Below are positions 1 to 6,331 of a stretch of DNA of 9,550 nt, one piece after another. Both the position numbers and the translations under genes were made by a program. The stretch is taken from contig DFIE01000185.1 in NCBI GenBank assembly GCA_002372735.1, positions 1 to 9,550 of the forward strand. Direction: 5' to 3'. The stretch comes from Clostridiales bacterium UBA3705 (GTDB lineage: Bacteria; Bacillota_A; Clostridia; Oscillospirales; Oscillospiraceae). Positions within the stretch are counted from its first letter, which is position 1. Each line of letters begins with the position of its first letter. The notes under the pieces were generated by a model, which was not told the DNA's origin, made no database searches, and saw only the letters and a list, made by a program, of their open reading frames with translations.

Positions 1-175
1 ACGGAGCGGTGCGTACGTTTTCCGTGACCCTGGTGGTGGGGGCGGGCTTAGGGCCGATGAAAGGCATCGGCCCCTACGGGGGTGGTGTGTGCGTTTTCCG
101 TAACCCCGGTGGGGTGGGCGACCTTAGGGCCGATGAAAGGCATACTTCGTGACGCTTCGAGTTCGGCCCCTGCGG
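1..175. repeat. End of a tandem intergenic repeat array, ~76-bp period, with GGCCGATG hairpin core
   Basis: Two diverged units lie here. CGTTTTCCGT occurs at 16-25 and 92-101, and an identical 21-bp core (CTTAGGGCCGATG..GGCAT) occurs at 47-67 and 123-143, both exactly 76 bp apart. Bases 1-25 also resemble 76-101, so the window opens inside the array and more units probably lie to the left. In the first unit the core forms a perfect hairpin: 9-bp arms 51-59 and 65-73 around a 5-nt loop. In the second unit the right arm is interrupted: CAT (141-143) is followed by 20 extra bases (144-163) before CGGCCCCT resumes at 164. Similar short palindromes are common between genes in GC-rich gut Clostridia (recalled, not searched). 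No gene is visible here. Confidence 0.75.
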
Positions 176-194
176 CGCGCAGGCTCCGCTGCCG

Positions 195-236
195 AAAAAA
201 ACCGGACCCGGCGTTCCTGCTTGGAACGTCGGGCCC
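195..236 (-). terminator. Intrinsic terminator of the phosphatase-M3 peptidase operon
   Basis: Read leftwards, arms 236-223 and 217-204 form a 14-position stem with one mismatch and one G-U pair around a 5-nt loop. Two bases later comes a run of seven U (201-195). It starts 23 bp after the M3 peptidase stop codon and fits a strong Rho-independent terminator. Confidence 0.9.
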
Positions 237-258
237 GTTGCCTGGCCTGGGAGAGGGG

Positions 259-2163
259 TTAACGCAGATCCAGCTCCTGACGGATGAAATCGCCGACCTC
301 CTCCAGGCTGCCGTCCCGGAAGGGGTTGTCCAGCCCGGCCTCGTCCATCACGGTCTGCACGCCCACGCCGTAGGGCCGGTCCAGCAGACGGAAGTAGGCG
401 TCCTTGCCGTCGCCGGCCTGCTGGGCCTCCAGCCGATAGACCTGCAAAGAGGTGTCCGCCGAGACGCAGTAGCTGATGATGTACAGCGGCGATTCAAAAA
501 AGTGGGGGATATCCACCCACCCAAGGGTGTAGTAGAAGTCGTAGTCCCGGTCGTAGATGCCGAAGTCCTTGCACACGGACTGGTAAATGGCGTTCAGATC
601 CTCCACCGTCAGGGTGTCGGCGTCCTGGGCGTAGACCTGGTCCTCAAAGCTGGCGTAGGCTGCCTGGTAGACAAAGGTCTCCACAATGTCGATGAGCTTC
701 AGCTGCAGCAGCTCCTGCCGGGTCTCGTCGTCAAGGGTGTCGGCATAGCACAGGGCCAGGAACTCCATGGCCTGGGAGAAGGTCTCCGCAGTTTCCAGGT
801 CCTCGTTGGCGCCGTAGTTGTAATACGCGTCGGTGAAATGGCCGAACTCATGGGCAAAGGTGGTGAGATCTGTGGTGTCCCCGGCGGAGTTTACCATCAC
901 AAAGGGGGACTCGTAGCCGTAGATGTAGGTCTGGTAAGAGGTGTCCATCTTCTGGGCGGCCTGGGTGATGTCAGACAGCGCATAGGCCTCCATAAAGGCG
1001 TAGGCATCCGCCACGGTGCCCCCCAGGTTGGCAGCGGCGCTCTTTACAAAGCGCCGGGTGGTCGCCTCGCCCACAGGGCTGTGGCTCAGCGAGTAGTACA
1101 GCGAAGAGCTTGCCAGCTCTTCATACACCGGTCCCAGCTCCTCCTGGATCCGGCGGGCAAAGTCCTGCCCCTGGGCGGGGGTGTAGTCCCGGCCGTATTC
1201 GTAGTCGTAGGCGTAGTCGGCATAGGAATCGTAGCCCAGCTCTGCGGCCATTTTCTGCCGCACCCGGACCAGCTGGAGATAAACCTCGGCAATCAGGGGG
1301 TTGTACTTGTTGTAATAGGACTGGAGCAGGGCGATGTAGTCGCTGTGGTTGGAAACGGACTCCTCCAGCTCCCAGAAGGATTCCTCCTTGCCCTTGAACT
1401 CCACAGTGGGGTCCTCCAGCAGGGTGTGGTACTGGGTTATCAGCTCCTGCTCCTGCTGGGCCAGGGCCAGATAAGCCTCGTTGGTGTAGACCTCATAGTC
1501 GTCGTAGGTCTCAAAATAGCCCGGGCCGAAGTAGCGCAGCTCCAGGGCGTTGCGCTTGGGGCTGGCGGCCATGGCCTTGTAGCACTGCTCCAGCAGCTCC
1601 TCCACCTCGGGGCTCTGGGCCTCGCAGTAGTCGTACTCCTCCTGGTAGAAGGCGTCGGTGACGTCGATGGTATAGCGGATGTTGGACAGGGTGTCCATGG
1701 TGTAAAAGTCGATATACAGGTCATAGGCCCGGTAGTAGGCCTCCAGGATCTCGCCGGTGTCGCCGGTCTCGGCCAGGTCTACCACCTGCCCGAAGGCCTG
1801 GCGCAGGGCGTCCATATCCGGGTGGGTATACTCCATCTGGTCAAAGGGGACCATCTCCACCGGAACGTCCTCCAGGTAATCCCGGATGCCGTAGCTCTGG
1901 ATACGGATCAGGGCCTCGTCTCCGGCGGAGAGGGCGGCGTCAGAGTCTTCGCCCCAGTCCAGGTCTTCATCCAAGTCCAGGCCGTCGTCCCAGACAAAGT
2001 CGTCGTCCAGATCCAGGTCGGGATCCCAGTAGAACTCGTCGTCATAATCGTCGCTCTTGGCCGCCTTGCCCAGCAGATAGCCCAGGGTGATTGCCATGCA
2101 GCCCTGCAGCCCCAGACAGGCTGCCAGCAGCAGGGCCACCAATGCCAGCACTTTCTTCTTCAT
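259..2163 (-). CDS. M3-family zinc oligopeptidase-like lipoprotein
   Basis: 634-residue predicted surface lipoprotein resembling M3 metallopeptidases (oligoendopeptidase F/thimet type), which cleave short peptides. The N-terminus has a lysine start, a hydrophobic segment and a lipobox LQGC with Cys22, so it should be anchored outside the membrane. Residues about 38-75 are a very acidic Asp-rich linker. The zinc site is HEFGH (438-442), with Glu460 in ETFSQ at the place of the third ligand in the family motif E-x-P-S-Q. His554, Tyr561 and Tyr565 match the His/Tyr cluster that stabilises the transition state in M3 enzymes. Most PepF proteins are cytosolic and about 560-600 residues; here the extra length is signal and linker. 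The start follows AAGGAG and overlaps the stop of the upstream phosphatase gene (ATGA), so the two are probably translationally coupled. The substrate cannot be read from sequence; peptide scavenging or cell-surface peptide turnover is inference. Confidence 0.9.
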   Translation of the reverse strand: MKKKVLALVALLLAACLGLQGCMAITLGYLLGKAAKSDDYDDEFYWDPDLDLDDDFVWDDGLDLDEDLDWGEDSDAALSAGDEALIRIQSYGIRDYLEDVPVEMVPFDQMEYTHPDMDALRQAFGQVVDLAETGDTGEILEAYYRAYDLYIDFYTMDTLSNIRYTIDVTDAFYQEEYDYCEAQSPEVEELLEQCYKAMAASPKRNALELRYFGPGYFETYDDYEVYTNEAYLALAQQEQELITQYHTLLEDPTVEFKGKEESFWELEESVSNHSDYIALLQSYYNKYNPLIAEVYLQLVRVRQKMAAELGYDSYADYAYDYEYGRDYTPAQGQDFARRIQEELGPVYEELASSSLYYSLSHSPVGEATTRRFVKSAAANLGGTVADAYAFMEAYALSDITQAAQKMDTSYQTYIYGYESPFVMVNSAGDTTDLTTFAHEFGHFTDAYYNYGANEDLETAETFSQAMEFLALCYADTLDDETRQELLQLKLIDIVETFVYQAAYASFEDQVYAQDADTLTVEDLNAIYQSVCKDFGIYDRDYDFYYTLGWVDIPHFFESPLYIISYCVSADTSLQVYRLEAQQAGDGKDAYFRLLDRPYGVGVQTVMDEAGLDNPFRDGSLEEVGDFIRQELDLR

Positions 2164-2942
2164 CGGTCAGCTCCTTTCTCGATACACGCTTTCAAGGCCC
2201 GGTATGCGGTGGGCACGCCGGCCAATACGGAACCCTTGTCGTACAGGTTCAGGGCGGAACCGTCCAGCTGGGTGACAAGCACCCCGGCCTGCTCGGCAAT
2301 CAGGCTGCCGGCGGCGTAGTCCCAGGGGCAGAGCCTGCACTCATAAAACACCCCTGCCCGCCCCGCAGCCAGATAGCACAGATCCAGCGCCGCGGACCCG
2401 AAGCGCCGCACGTCCTGCACCAGGGGGAAGGCGGCGTTGAAGATCCGCAGGCTCTCCGGCACCAGCTCCCGGTAGTAGGACCCGCTGCCAAAGAGCAGCA
2501 GACTGTGCTCCAGATCCCGGTCCGGCGCCTGCAGCGGCCGGCCGTTCAGCCAGGCGCCACAGCCCCGCCGGGCGGTGTAGAGCTCCCCGTCAAAGGGGTT
2601 GTACACCACGGCGTACTCCGGCCGGCCCCAATGCAGCAGCCCCACGCTGACGCAGCTGTTGTGGTAGCCCTGGATAAAATTGGTGGTGCCGTCAATGGGG
2701 TCCACCACAAACAGCCACTCATAGTCCTGCCAACGGCCGGCGGCAAAGCCCTCCTCGCCCAGGAAGCCCGCCCCGGGCAGCAGGGCCGTCAGCCGGGTCT
2801 GCAGCAGGGCCTGCAGCTGCACGTCGTATTTGGTGACCAGGTCTCTGGGCCCGGTCTTCTCGCGGATCTCGTCCCGGCTGGCGTGGGCCCCCTGCAGGAG
2901 GTCACCTGCTTGACGCACCACGGCAGCGATTTGTTCCAGCAT
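2160..2942 (-). CDS. Inositol monophosphatase (SuhB/IMPase) family phosphatase
   Basis: 260-residue Mg2+-dependent phosphatase, the usual length for the family. Visible motifs: D-x-x-T-x-x-D at 34-40, Glu63-Glu64 of the GEE motif, the metal-binding loop DPIDGTTNF at 81-89 (Asp81, Asp84) and the C-terminal WDYAAG at 207-212, whose Asp208 is the last metal ligand. Family members hydrolyse inositol-1-phosphate, 3'(2')-phosphoadenosine nucleotides or sugar phosphates; the sequence does not decide which, so no symbol is given. The ATG at 2942 has GGAG 10 nt upstream and lies about 25 nt below a predicted promoter start point. It is the first gene of a leftward operon and its TGA overlaps the ATG of the M3 peptidase gene. 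No functional link between the two products is known to me. Confidence 0.93.
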   Translation of the reverse strand: MLEQIAAVVRQAGDLLQGAHASRDEIREKTGPRDLVTKYDVQLQALLQTRLTALLPGAGFLGEEGFAAGRWQDYEWLFVVDPIDGTTNFIQGYHNSCVSVGLLHWGRPEYAVVYNPFDGELYTARRGCGAWLNGRPLQAPDRDLEHSLLLFGSGSYYRELVPESLRIFNAAFPLVQDVRRFGSAALDLCYLAAGRAGVFYECRLCPWDYAAGSLIAEQAGVLVTQLDGSALNLYDKGSVLAGVPTAYRALKACIEKGADR

Positions 2943-2974
2943 TCTTGCATCACTCCGTAAATTCTTTTCATGAT

Positions 2975-3003
2975 ATTATATTGTACTTCATTTTCCCCCC
3001 GAA
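2975..3003 (-). promoter_or_regulatory. Predicted sigma-A promoter of the phosphatase-peptidase operon
   Basis: Leftward perfect -10 TATAAT at 2980-2975, 17-bp spacer, weak -35 TTCGGG at 3003-2998. It lies about 33 bp upstream of the phosphatase start codon. The poor -35 box makes the promoter less certain than the others in the window. Confidence 0.55.
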
Positions 3004-3038
3004 TGCAATCCCCGGGACGACAAAACCCCCGGGAGTCC

Positions 3039-3062
3039 GGGCGGAAAAAATATTTTTCGCCC
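3039..3062. repeat. Imperfect palindrome abutting the riboswitch promoter
   Basis: GGGCG (3039-3043) pairs with CGCCC (3058-3062) and AAAAA (3045-3049) with TTTTT (3053-3057), leaving one bulged G and a 3-nt loop. It ends 4 bp before the -35 box of the rightward promoter. It could be an operator, an AT-rich UP-like element, or chance. No known operator consensus was recognised. Confidence 0.35.
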
Positions 3063-3066
3063 CCTC

Positions 3067-3094
3067 TTGACAAGGGACCAAAAGGTGCTATAAT
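3067..3094 (+). promoter_or_regulatory. Consensus sigma-A promoter of the Mn2+ riboswitch transcript
   Basis: Perfect TTGACA at 3067-3072 and perfect TATAAT at 3089-3094, separated by 16 bp. Transcription should start near 3101, giving about 18 nt before the aptamer. Both boxes are consensus, so basal transcription is probably strong and control likely acts later, at the RNA level. Confidence 0.9.
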
Positions 3095-3118
3095 GAGGCT
3101 ACAAAAAGAAATACTTCT

Positions 3119-3203
3119 CGTGAGGGAGTAGTTCCCCGCAAGGGGAGATGGTGTCGTCATCACGCTGCTTGCAGCCGGTGCCATCTTTGGAACAAGACTC
3201 ATG
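3119..3203 (+). ncRNA. yybP-ykoY family (Mn2+-sensing) riboswitch aptamer
   Basis: The conserved core of the yybP-ykoY class is present in order. P1 is CGTGAG (3119-3124) with CTCATG (3198-3203). The hallmark GGAGUAG follows at 3125-3131. P2 is TTCCCC/GGGGAG (3132-3137/3142-3147) closed by a GCAA tetraloop. P3 pairs 3147-3153 with 3179-3185, contains the conserved internal loop UCGUCA (3154-3159) opposite CGG (3176-3178), and is capped by GCUG-CUUG-CAGC (3164-3175). The conserved CAAGA (3193-3197) closes back into P1. The GGAGUAG and UCGUCA loops form the Mn2+ site in known structures of this class. The P4 hairpin of many members is missing; only about 7 nt join P3 to CAAGA. Mn2+ is the known ligand of the class and is inferred here. 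Confidence 0.88.
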
Positions 3204-3240
3204 TACAGGCCGCGTGGTCTGCGCATGGGTTTTTCTTTTT
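3198..3240 (+). terminator. Riboswitch expression-platform terminator, exclusive with aptamer P1
   Basis: Outer stem CTCATG (3198-3203)/CATGGG (3224-3229), a 2x2 internal loop, inner stem CAGGCC (3206-3211)/GGTCTG (3216-3221) with loop GCGT, then TTTTTCTTTTT (3230-3240). The outer 5' arm is exactly the 3' strand of aptamer P1. Ligand-stabilised P1 should therefore open the terminator and allow transcription (ON switch); without ligand the transcript should stop near 3240, leaving a ~140-nt RNA. Confidence 0.88.
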
Positions 3241-3266
3241 GGTACACATCCACCTTCCCGAATCTG

Positions 3267-3273
3267 AAAGGAG
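3267..3273 (+). promoter_or_regulatory. Ribosome binding site fixing the SPFH start
   Basis: AAAGGAG sits 7 nt before the ATG at 3281. An in-frame TTG at 3239 would add 14 residues but lies in the terminator U-run and has no ribosome site, so 3281 is preferred. Confidence 0.85.
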
Positions 3274-3280
3274 AATCACA

Positions 3281-4207
3281 ATGCTCACAATTGCAGTATC
3301 CCTCATCGCCCTCCTGGCCGGCCTGGTCACCTTTGTTGCCCTGAAGGGGCAGGGGAAGAAGGCTGCGGCCAACCTGGTCCTGGTGGTTGCCCTGCTGATT
3401 ACCCTGGGCGGCCTGGGGCTGTCCTCCATCGTCACCGTCCCCACCGGCCACACCGGCGTGGTCACCACCTTCGGCCGGGTGGAAAACTTCACCCTGGATT
3501 CCGGCGTCCACGCCAAGCTCCCCTGGCAGAGTGTGGTGAAGCTGGACAACCGGGTGCAGAAAAACACCGTGGAGATGCCCTGCTTCTCCTCTGACATCCA
3601 GGAGGTCAACCTGATCTACACCATCAATTACCAGATCAAAAAGTCTGACGCCATGACCATCTACCGCACCATCGGCACCGATTACTATTCCACTGTGATC
3701 CAGCCCTGCGTCACAGAGTCCGTCAAGGTGGTCACTGCCCGCTACACCGCCGAGCAGCTGGTGGGCTGCCGGGATGAGCTGGCCTCCGCCATTGAGAAGG
3801 ATCTCACCAACAAGCTCCTGCAGTATAACATCGAGGTGGTCTCCACCTCCATTGAGAACATGGACTTCACCGATGCCTTCACCGACGCGGTAGAGGCCAA
3901 GCAGGTGGCCCAGCAGAACAAGCTCCGGGCCGAAACCGAGGCCGAGCAGAAGGTTATCGAGGCAAAGGCCCAGGCGGAGGTCCGCAAGGTCAACGCCGAT
4001 GCCGAGGCCTATGAGGTCCGCGCCAAGGCCGAGGCCGAGGCGGAGGCTAACCGCAAGCTGGCCGAGTCCCTGACCCAGAGCCTGATCGATTACACCTACG
4101 CCCAGGCCTGGAACGGCGAGCTGCCCCGGATCATGACCGGCAGCAGCACCATGCCTGTGATGGACGTGGGCGAAATCCTCTCCGGTGGTGAGGAGCAGAC
4201 CGAGTAA
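3281..4207 (+). CDS. Prohibitin-like SPFH/band 7 membrane protein
   Basis: 308-residue membrane protein of the SPFH (stomatin/prohibitin/flotillin/HflK-C) superfamily, which forms large ring or cage scaffolds on membranes and often controls membrane proteases such as FtsH. Two hydrophobic segments (about 3-20 and 30-50) precede the SPFH domain (about 51-210: VPTGHTGVV, then LDNRVQ). A charged Ala/Glu-rich coiled coil follows (about 203-262), ending in LPRIMTG and a short tail, the order seen in prohibitin-type bacterial proteins. It has no adjacent NfeD partner, unlike the slipin at 6943-7911. It is a single-gene unit with its own strong promoter and a Mn2+ riboswitch, so manganese-responsive expression is predicted. 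A role in membrane quality control under Mn stress is inference. Family assignment is firm; the partner protease is unknown. Confidence 0.9.
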   Translation: MLTIAVSLIALLAGLVTFVALKGQGKKAAANLVLVVALLITLGGLGLSSIVTVPTGHTGVVTTFGRVENFTLDSGVHAKLPWQSVVKLDNRVQKNTVEMPCFSSDIQEVNLIYTINYQIKKSDAMTIYRTIGTDYYSTVIQPCVTESVKVVTARYTAEQLVGCRDELASAIEKDLTNKLLQYNIEVVSTSIENMDFTDAFTDAVEAKQVAQQNKLRAETEAEQKVIEAKAQAEVRKVNADAEAYEVRAKAEAEAEANRKLAESLTQSLIDYTYAQAWNGELPRIMTGSSTMPVMDVGEILSGGEEQTE

Positions 4208-4222
4208 CCACCCAAATACAAG

Positions 4223-4253
4223 CCCCCGCTCCGGCCGCGTGCCGGAGCGGGGG
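4223..4253. terminator. Hairpin between convergent genes
   Basis: Perfect 13-bp GC-rich stem (4223-4235/4241-4253) with loop CGCGT, placed 15 bp after the SPFH stop and 13 bp beyond the lipid-kinase stop. Rightwards there is no U-run; leftwards it is followed by a modestly U-rich CTTGTATTT. It probably ends the leftward kinase transcript and may only block or protect the 3' end of the SPFH transcript. Confidence 0.65.
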
Positions 4254-4266
4254 AGAGGGCGGGAGC

Positions 4267-5175
4267 TTACCTGGCGTAGGTCAACCCCCGGGGGTAGAAG
4301 AACCGCAGCTTTTTGTCAGACAGGCGGATCTCCACGTCCTTGCCCCAGCGGGCCTCGCCGTCCAGATTGATGACCTCCTCCTTGTCGCAGTGGATCACAA
4401 TCCGGTCGGTGGAGATCCGGCGGAACAGGTCGGGGTACTCCCGGTAGCGCCCCTCCTTGTACTTGCCGATGATACCGGCCACCTGCAGCCTGGACACCTG
4501 GGGTACCAGCAGCACCTCCAGCTTGCCGTCGTCGGGCATGGCCTCGGGCACGGGCTGGTAACCGCCGCCGTAGAACCGGCCGTTGCACACAGCCATCAGG
4601 GTAAAGCGGCTGTCAATGGTCTCGCCGTCCACCTCCAGCCGGTAGTGGCGGTGGATGCCCTTGATCACGTTCACCACGGTGGAGACGTTGTAGGCCCCGT
4701 GGCCCGTGAGCAGAGGCAGGCGTTTGTAGCGCTGGATCTGGGTGCCGATCCTGGCGTCGATGCCCATGGAGACGATGTTCACCCCAAAGTCCTCGCCCAC
4801 CTGGATCAAATCCAGCAGGGCCTCCTGGGGGTCCAGCAGGTTCTCCAGGGACTGAAAAGCCTCCGGCCGGTCAAAGATCTTGATAAAATCGTTGCCGGAG
4901 CCCCCGGGCAGGTGGGTGATGGCCAGATTTGCGGCCCCTGCGGCGCCGTTGACCACCTCGTTCAGGGTGCCGTCGCCGCCGCAGGCATAGACCCGCGTCT
5001 GCTCACCGGTCTCGGCGGCCTGCCGGGTCAGTCGGGTGCAGTCCCCGGGCTGCTTGGAGACCTTGATTTCAAACGCCATCCCCCCGGGACCCAGCAGCTC
5101 CCGGATTTTGGTGGAGAACTCCACCGTGTGGTCATACTTGCCCGCCGCGGGATTGATGAGGAACAGGTGCTTCAT
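4267..5175 (-). CDS. Diacylglycerol kinase (DagK/YegS/BmrU) family lipid kinase
   Basis: 302-residue ATP-dependent lipid kinase of the DagK-catalytic family, about the usual length of 290-310. Motifs: the N-terminal strand LFLINPAAGK (4-13), the nucleotide-binding GGDGTLNEVVNG (66-77), and PGGSGNDF (90-97). The C-terminal lobe contains PDDGKLEVLLV, typical of DgkB/YegS proteins. Such enzymes phosphorylate diacylglycerol or related lipids at the inner membrane face and recycle diacylglycerol; the exact lipid is not readable. The start at 5175 is chosen because the family begins with MKxxxxINP and the ATG overlaps the upstream TGA (ATGA), with AAGGGAG 10 nt before it. A longer in-frame reading from 5214 would extend 13 codons into the methyltransferase gene. 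Second gene of a leftward operon. Confidence 0.92.
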   Translation of the reverse strand: MKHLFLINPAAGKYDHTVEFSTKIRELLGPGGMAFEIKVSKQPGDCTRLTRQAAETGEQTRVYACGGDGTLNEVVNGAAGAANLAITHLPGGSGNDFIKIFDRPEAFQSLENLLDPQEALLDLIQVGEDFGVNIVSMGIDARIGTQIQRYKRLPLLTGHGAYNVSTVVNVIKGIHRHYRLEVDGETIDSRFTLMAVCNGRFYGGGYQPVPEAMPDDGKLEVLLVPQVSRLQVAGIIGKYKEGRYREYPDLFRRISTDRIVIHCDKEEVINLDGEARWGKDVEIRLSDKKLRFFYPRGLTYAR

Positions 5176-6302
5176 CGCCTTCGATCTCCCTTCGTATACT
5201 GGAAGAGGTTGCACTGGATCATACCGTTGTAGAGCTTGCGCTTTTTGTCCGCCCGCTGGCCGAAGTAGTGTTCAAACTCCGGCTCGGAGGAGATGATAAA
5301 CTTCTGCCACCCATCGGCGTAGCGCAAATGCTTGCCCAGGGCGTGGTACAGCCGCTGGGCGCTGCGCTGCTCCAGCATCCGCTCGCCGTAGGGCGGGTTG
5401 CAGACGATGACGCCCCGGTCTGCGGGCAGGTCCCGCTTGGTGGCGTCGCACTGGGCAAAGGTGATGTACCGGCCCACCCCGGCCTTGCCGGCGTTGGACA
5501 CCGCAATTTCCAGGCTCTTGGGGTCGATGTCAGAGCCCAGGATCCGGTAATCCCCCCGGAACTCCCGCTCCCGGGCCTCCTGGCGGACCTGGGTCCAGAC
5601 GTCCTGGGGCACAAAGCCCCACTGCTGGGCGGCAAAGCTCCGGCTCAGACCCGGGGCCCGGTTCAGGGCAATCAGGGCGGCCTCAATCACAATGGTGCCG
5701 CTGCCGCAGAAGGGGTCCCAAAAGAAGTCTCTGCCCCGGTACCGGGCCAGGGTGACCATGGCGGCGGCCAGAGTCTCCCGCAGGGGGGCGTCGTTGCCCA
5801 CGGCCCGATAGCCCCGCTTGTGTAGCCCCTGGCCGGAGGTGTCCAGAAAGATCTCGGCCCGGTCCTTCATAATGGCAAACTGCAGCTGGTACATAGCCCC
5901 GTCCTCGGGCAGCCAGGCCATCTGATATTTCTCCCCCAGGCGCTGGGCGGCGGCCTTTTTGACAATGGCCTGGCAGTCCGGCACGGAGTGGAGCTGAGAG
6001 TTCAGGCAGTGGCCCTTTACCGGAAACCTGCCGTTTTTAGGGATGAACGCCTCCAGCGGCAGGGCCCGCACGCCCTGGAACAGCTCCTCAAAGGTCCCGG
6101 CGGGGAAGCTGCCCAGCCGCAGCAGCACCCGCTCGCCCATGCGCATGCGGATGTTGGCGGCGGCCAGGGCGTGGGCGTCGCCGGTAAAAAGCACCCGACC
6201 GTTTTCCACCCGGACGTCAGCCATCTCCAGCCGGCGCAGCTCGTCTCCCACAAGGCCCTCCAGCCCGAACAGGCAGGGGACACTGAATGTATATTGTTCC
6301 AT
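5172..6302 (-). CDS. THUMP-domain class I SAM RNA methyltransferase (RlmL N-domain/YpsC-like)
   Basis: 376-residue protein matching the YpsC/RlmL-N group, which methylates guanine N2 in large-subunit rRNA; the target here is inferred. The N-terminus (1-50) is ferredoxin-like, residues about 50-155 form the THUMP RNA-binding domain, and the Rossmann methyltransferase domain follows. SAM motif I is DPFCGSGT (196-203). The acidic residues of GSDIDPKSLEIA (256-267) fit SAM ribose binding. NPPYGERM (302-309) is the catalytic N-P-P-Y motif for N2-guanine methylation. The length is normal for the single-domain form; the second methyltransferase domain of enterobacterial RlmKL is absent. ATG at 6302 has GGGAG 7 nt upstream and a predicted promoter 30 bp away. 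First gene of an operon with the lipid kinase, stop and start overlapping. Confidence 0.92.
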   Translation of the reverse strand: MEQYTFSVPCLFGLEGLVGDELRRLEMADVRVENGRVLFTGDAHALAAANIRMRMGERVLLRLGSFPAGTFEELFQGVRALPLEAFIPKNGRFPVKGHCLNSQLHSVPDCQAIVKKAAAQRLGEKYQMAWLPEDGAMYQLQFAIMKDRAEIFLDTSGQGLHKRGYRAVGNDAPLRETLAAAMVTLARYRGRDFFWDPFCGSGTIVIEAALIALNRAPGLSRSFAAQQWGFVPQDVWTQVRQEAREREFRGDYRILGSDIDPKSLEIAVSNAGKAGVGRYITFAQCDATKRDLPADRGVIVCNPPYGERMLEQRSAQRLYHALGKHLRYADGWQKFIISSEPEFEHYFGQRADKKRKLYNGMIQCNLFQYTKGDRRR

Positions 6303-6331
6303 AGATACGCTCCCAGATCATATTTTCCCCT

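Noticed and set aside
1..175. CRISPR array
   Set aside because: Units are long, diverged, tandem and only two to three in number, with no constant repeat and unique spacers of CRISPR size.
82..2319. 745-codon rightward open frame opposite the M3 peptidase
   Set aside because: It is the antisense shadow of a well-supported M3 gene; its translation is Val/Gly/Leu-rich low-complexity sequence with no motifs and no ribosome site.
2091..2960. 289-codon rightward open frame opposite the phosphatase gene
   Set aside because: Antisense shadow caused by GC-rich codon bias; the opposite strand carries all IMPase motifs.
3239..3280. Upstream TTG start for the SPFH gene
   Set aside because: It falls in the terminator U-run without a ribosome site, while ATG 3281 has AAAGGAG at good spacing.
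2789..3511. 240-codon leftward frame crossing the divergent control region
   Set aside because: It would run through the promoter, aptamer and terminator and overlap two real genes, with no recognisable domain.
5176..5214. Longer start for the lipid kinase
   Set aside because: It adds 13 residues before the conserved MKxxxxINP start and deepens the overlap with the methyltransferase gene.
4390..5232. 280-codon rightward open frame opposite the lipid kinase
   Set aside because: No family motifs, and it runs antisense to the GGDGT and GSGND motifs of the kinase.
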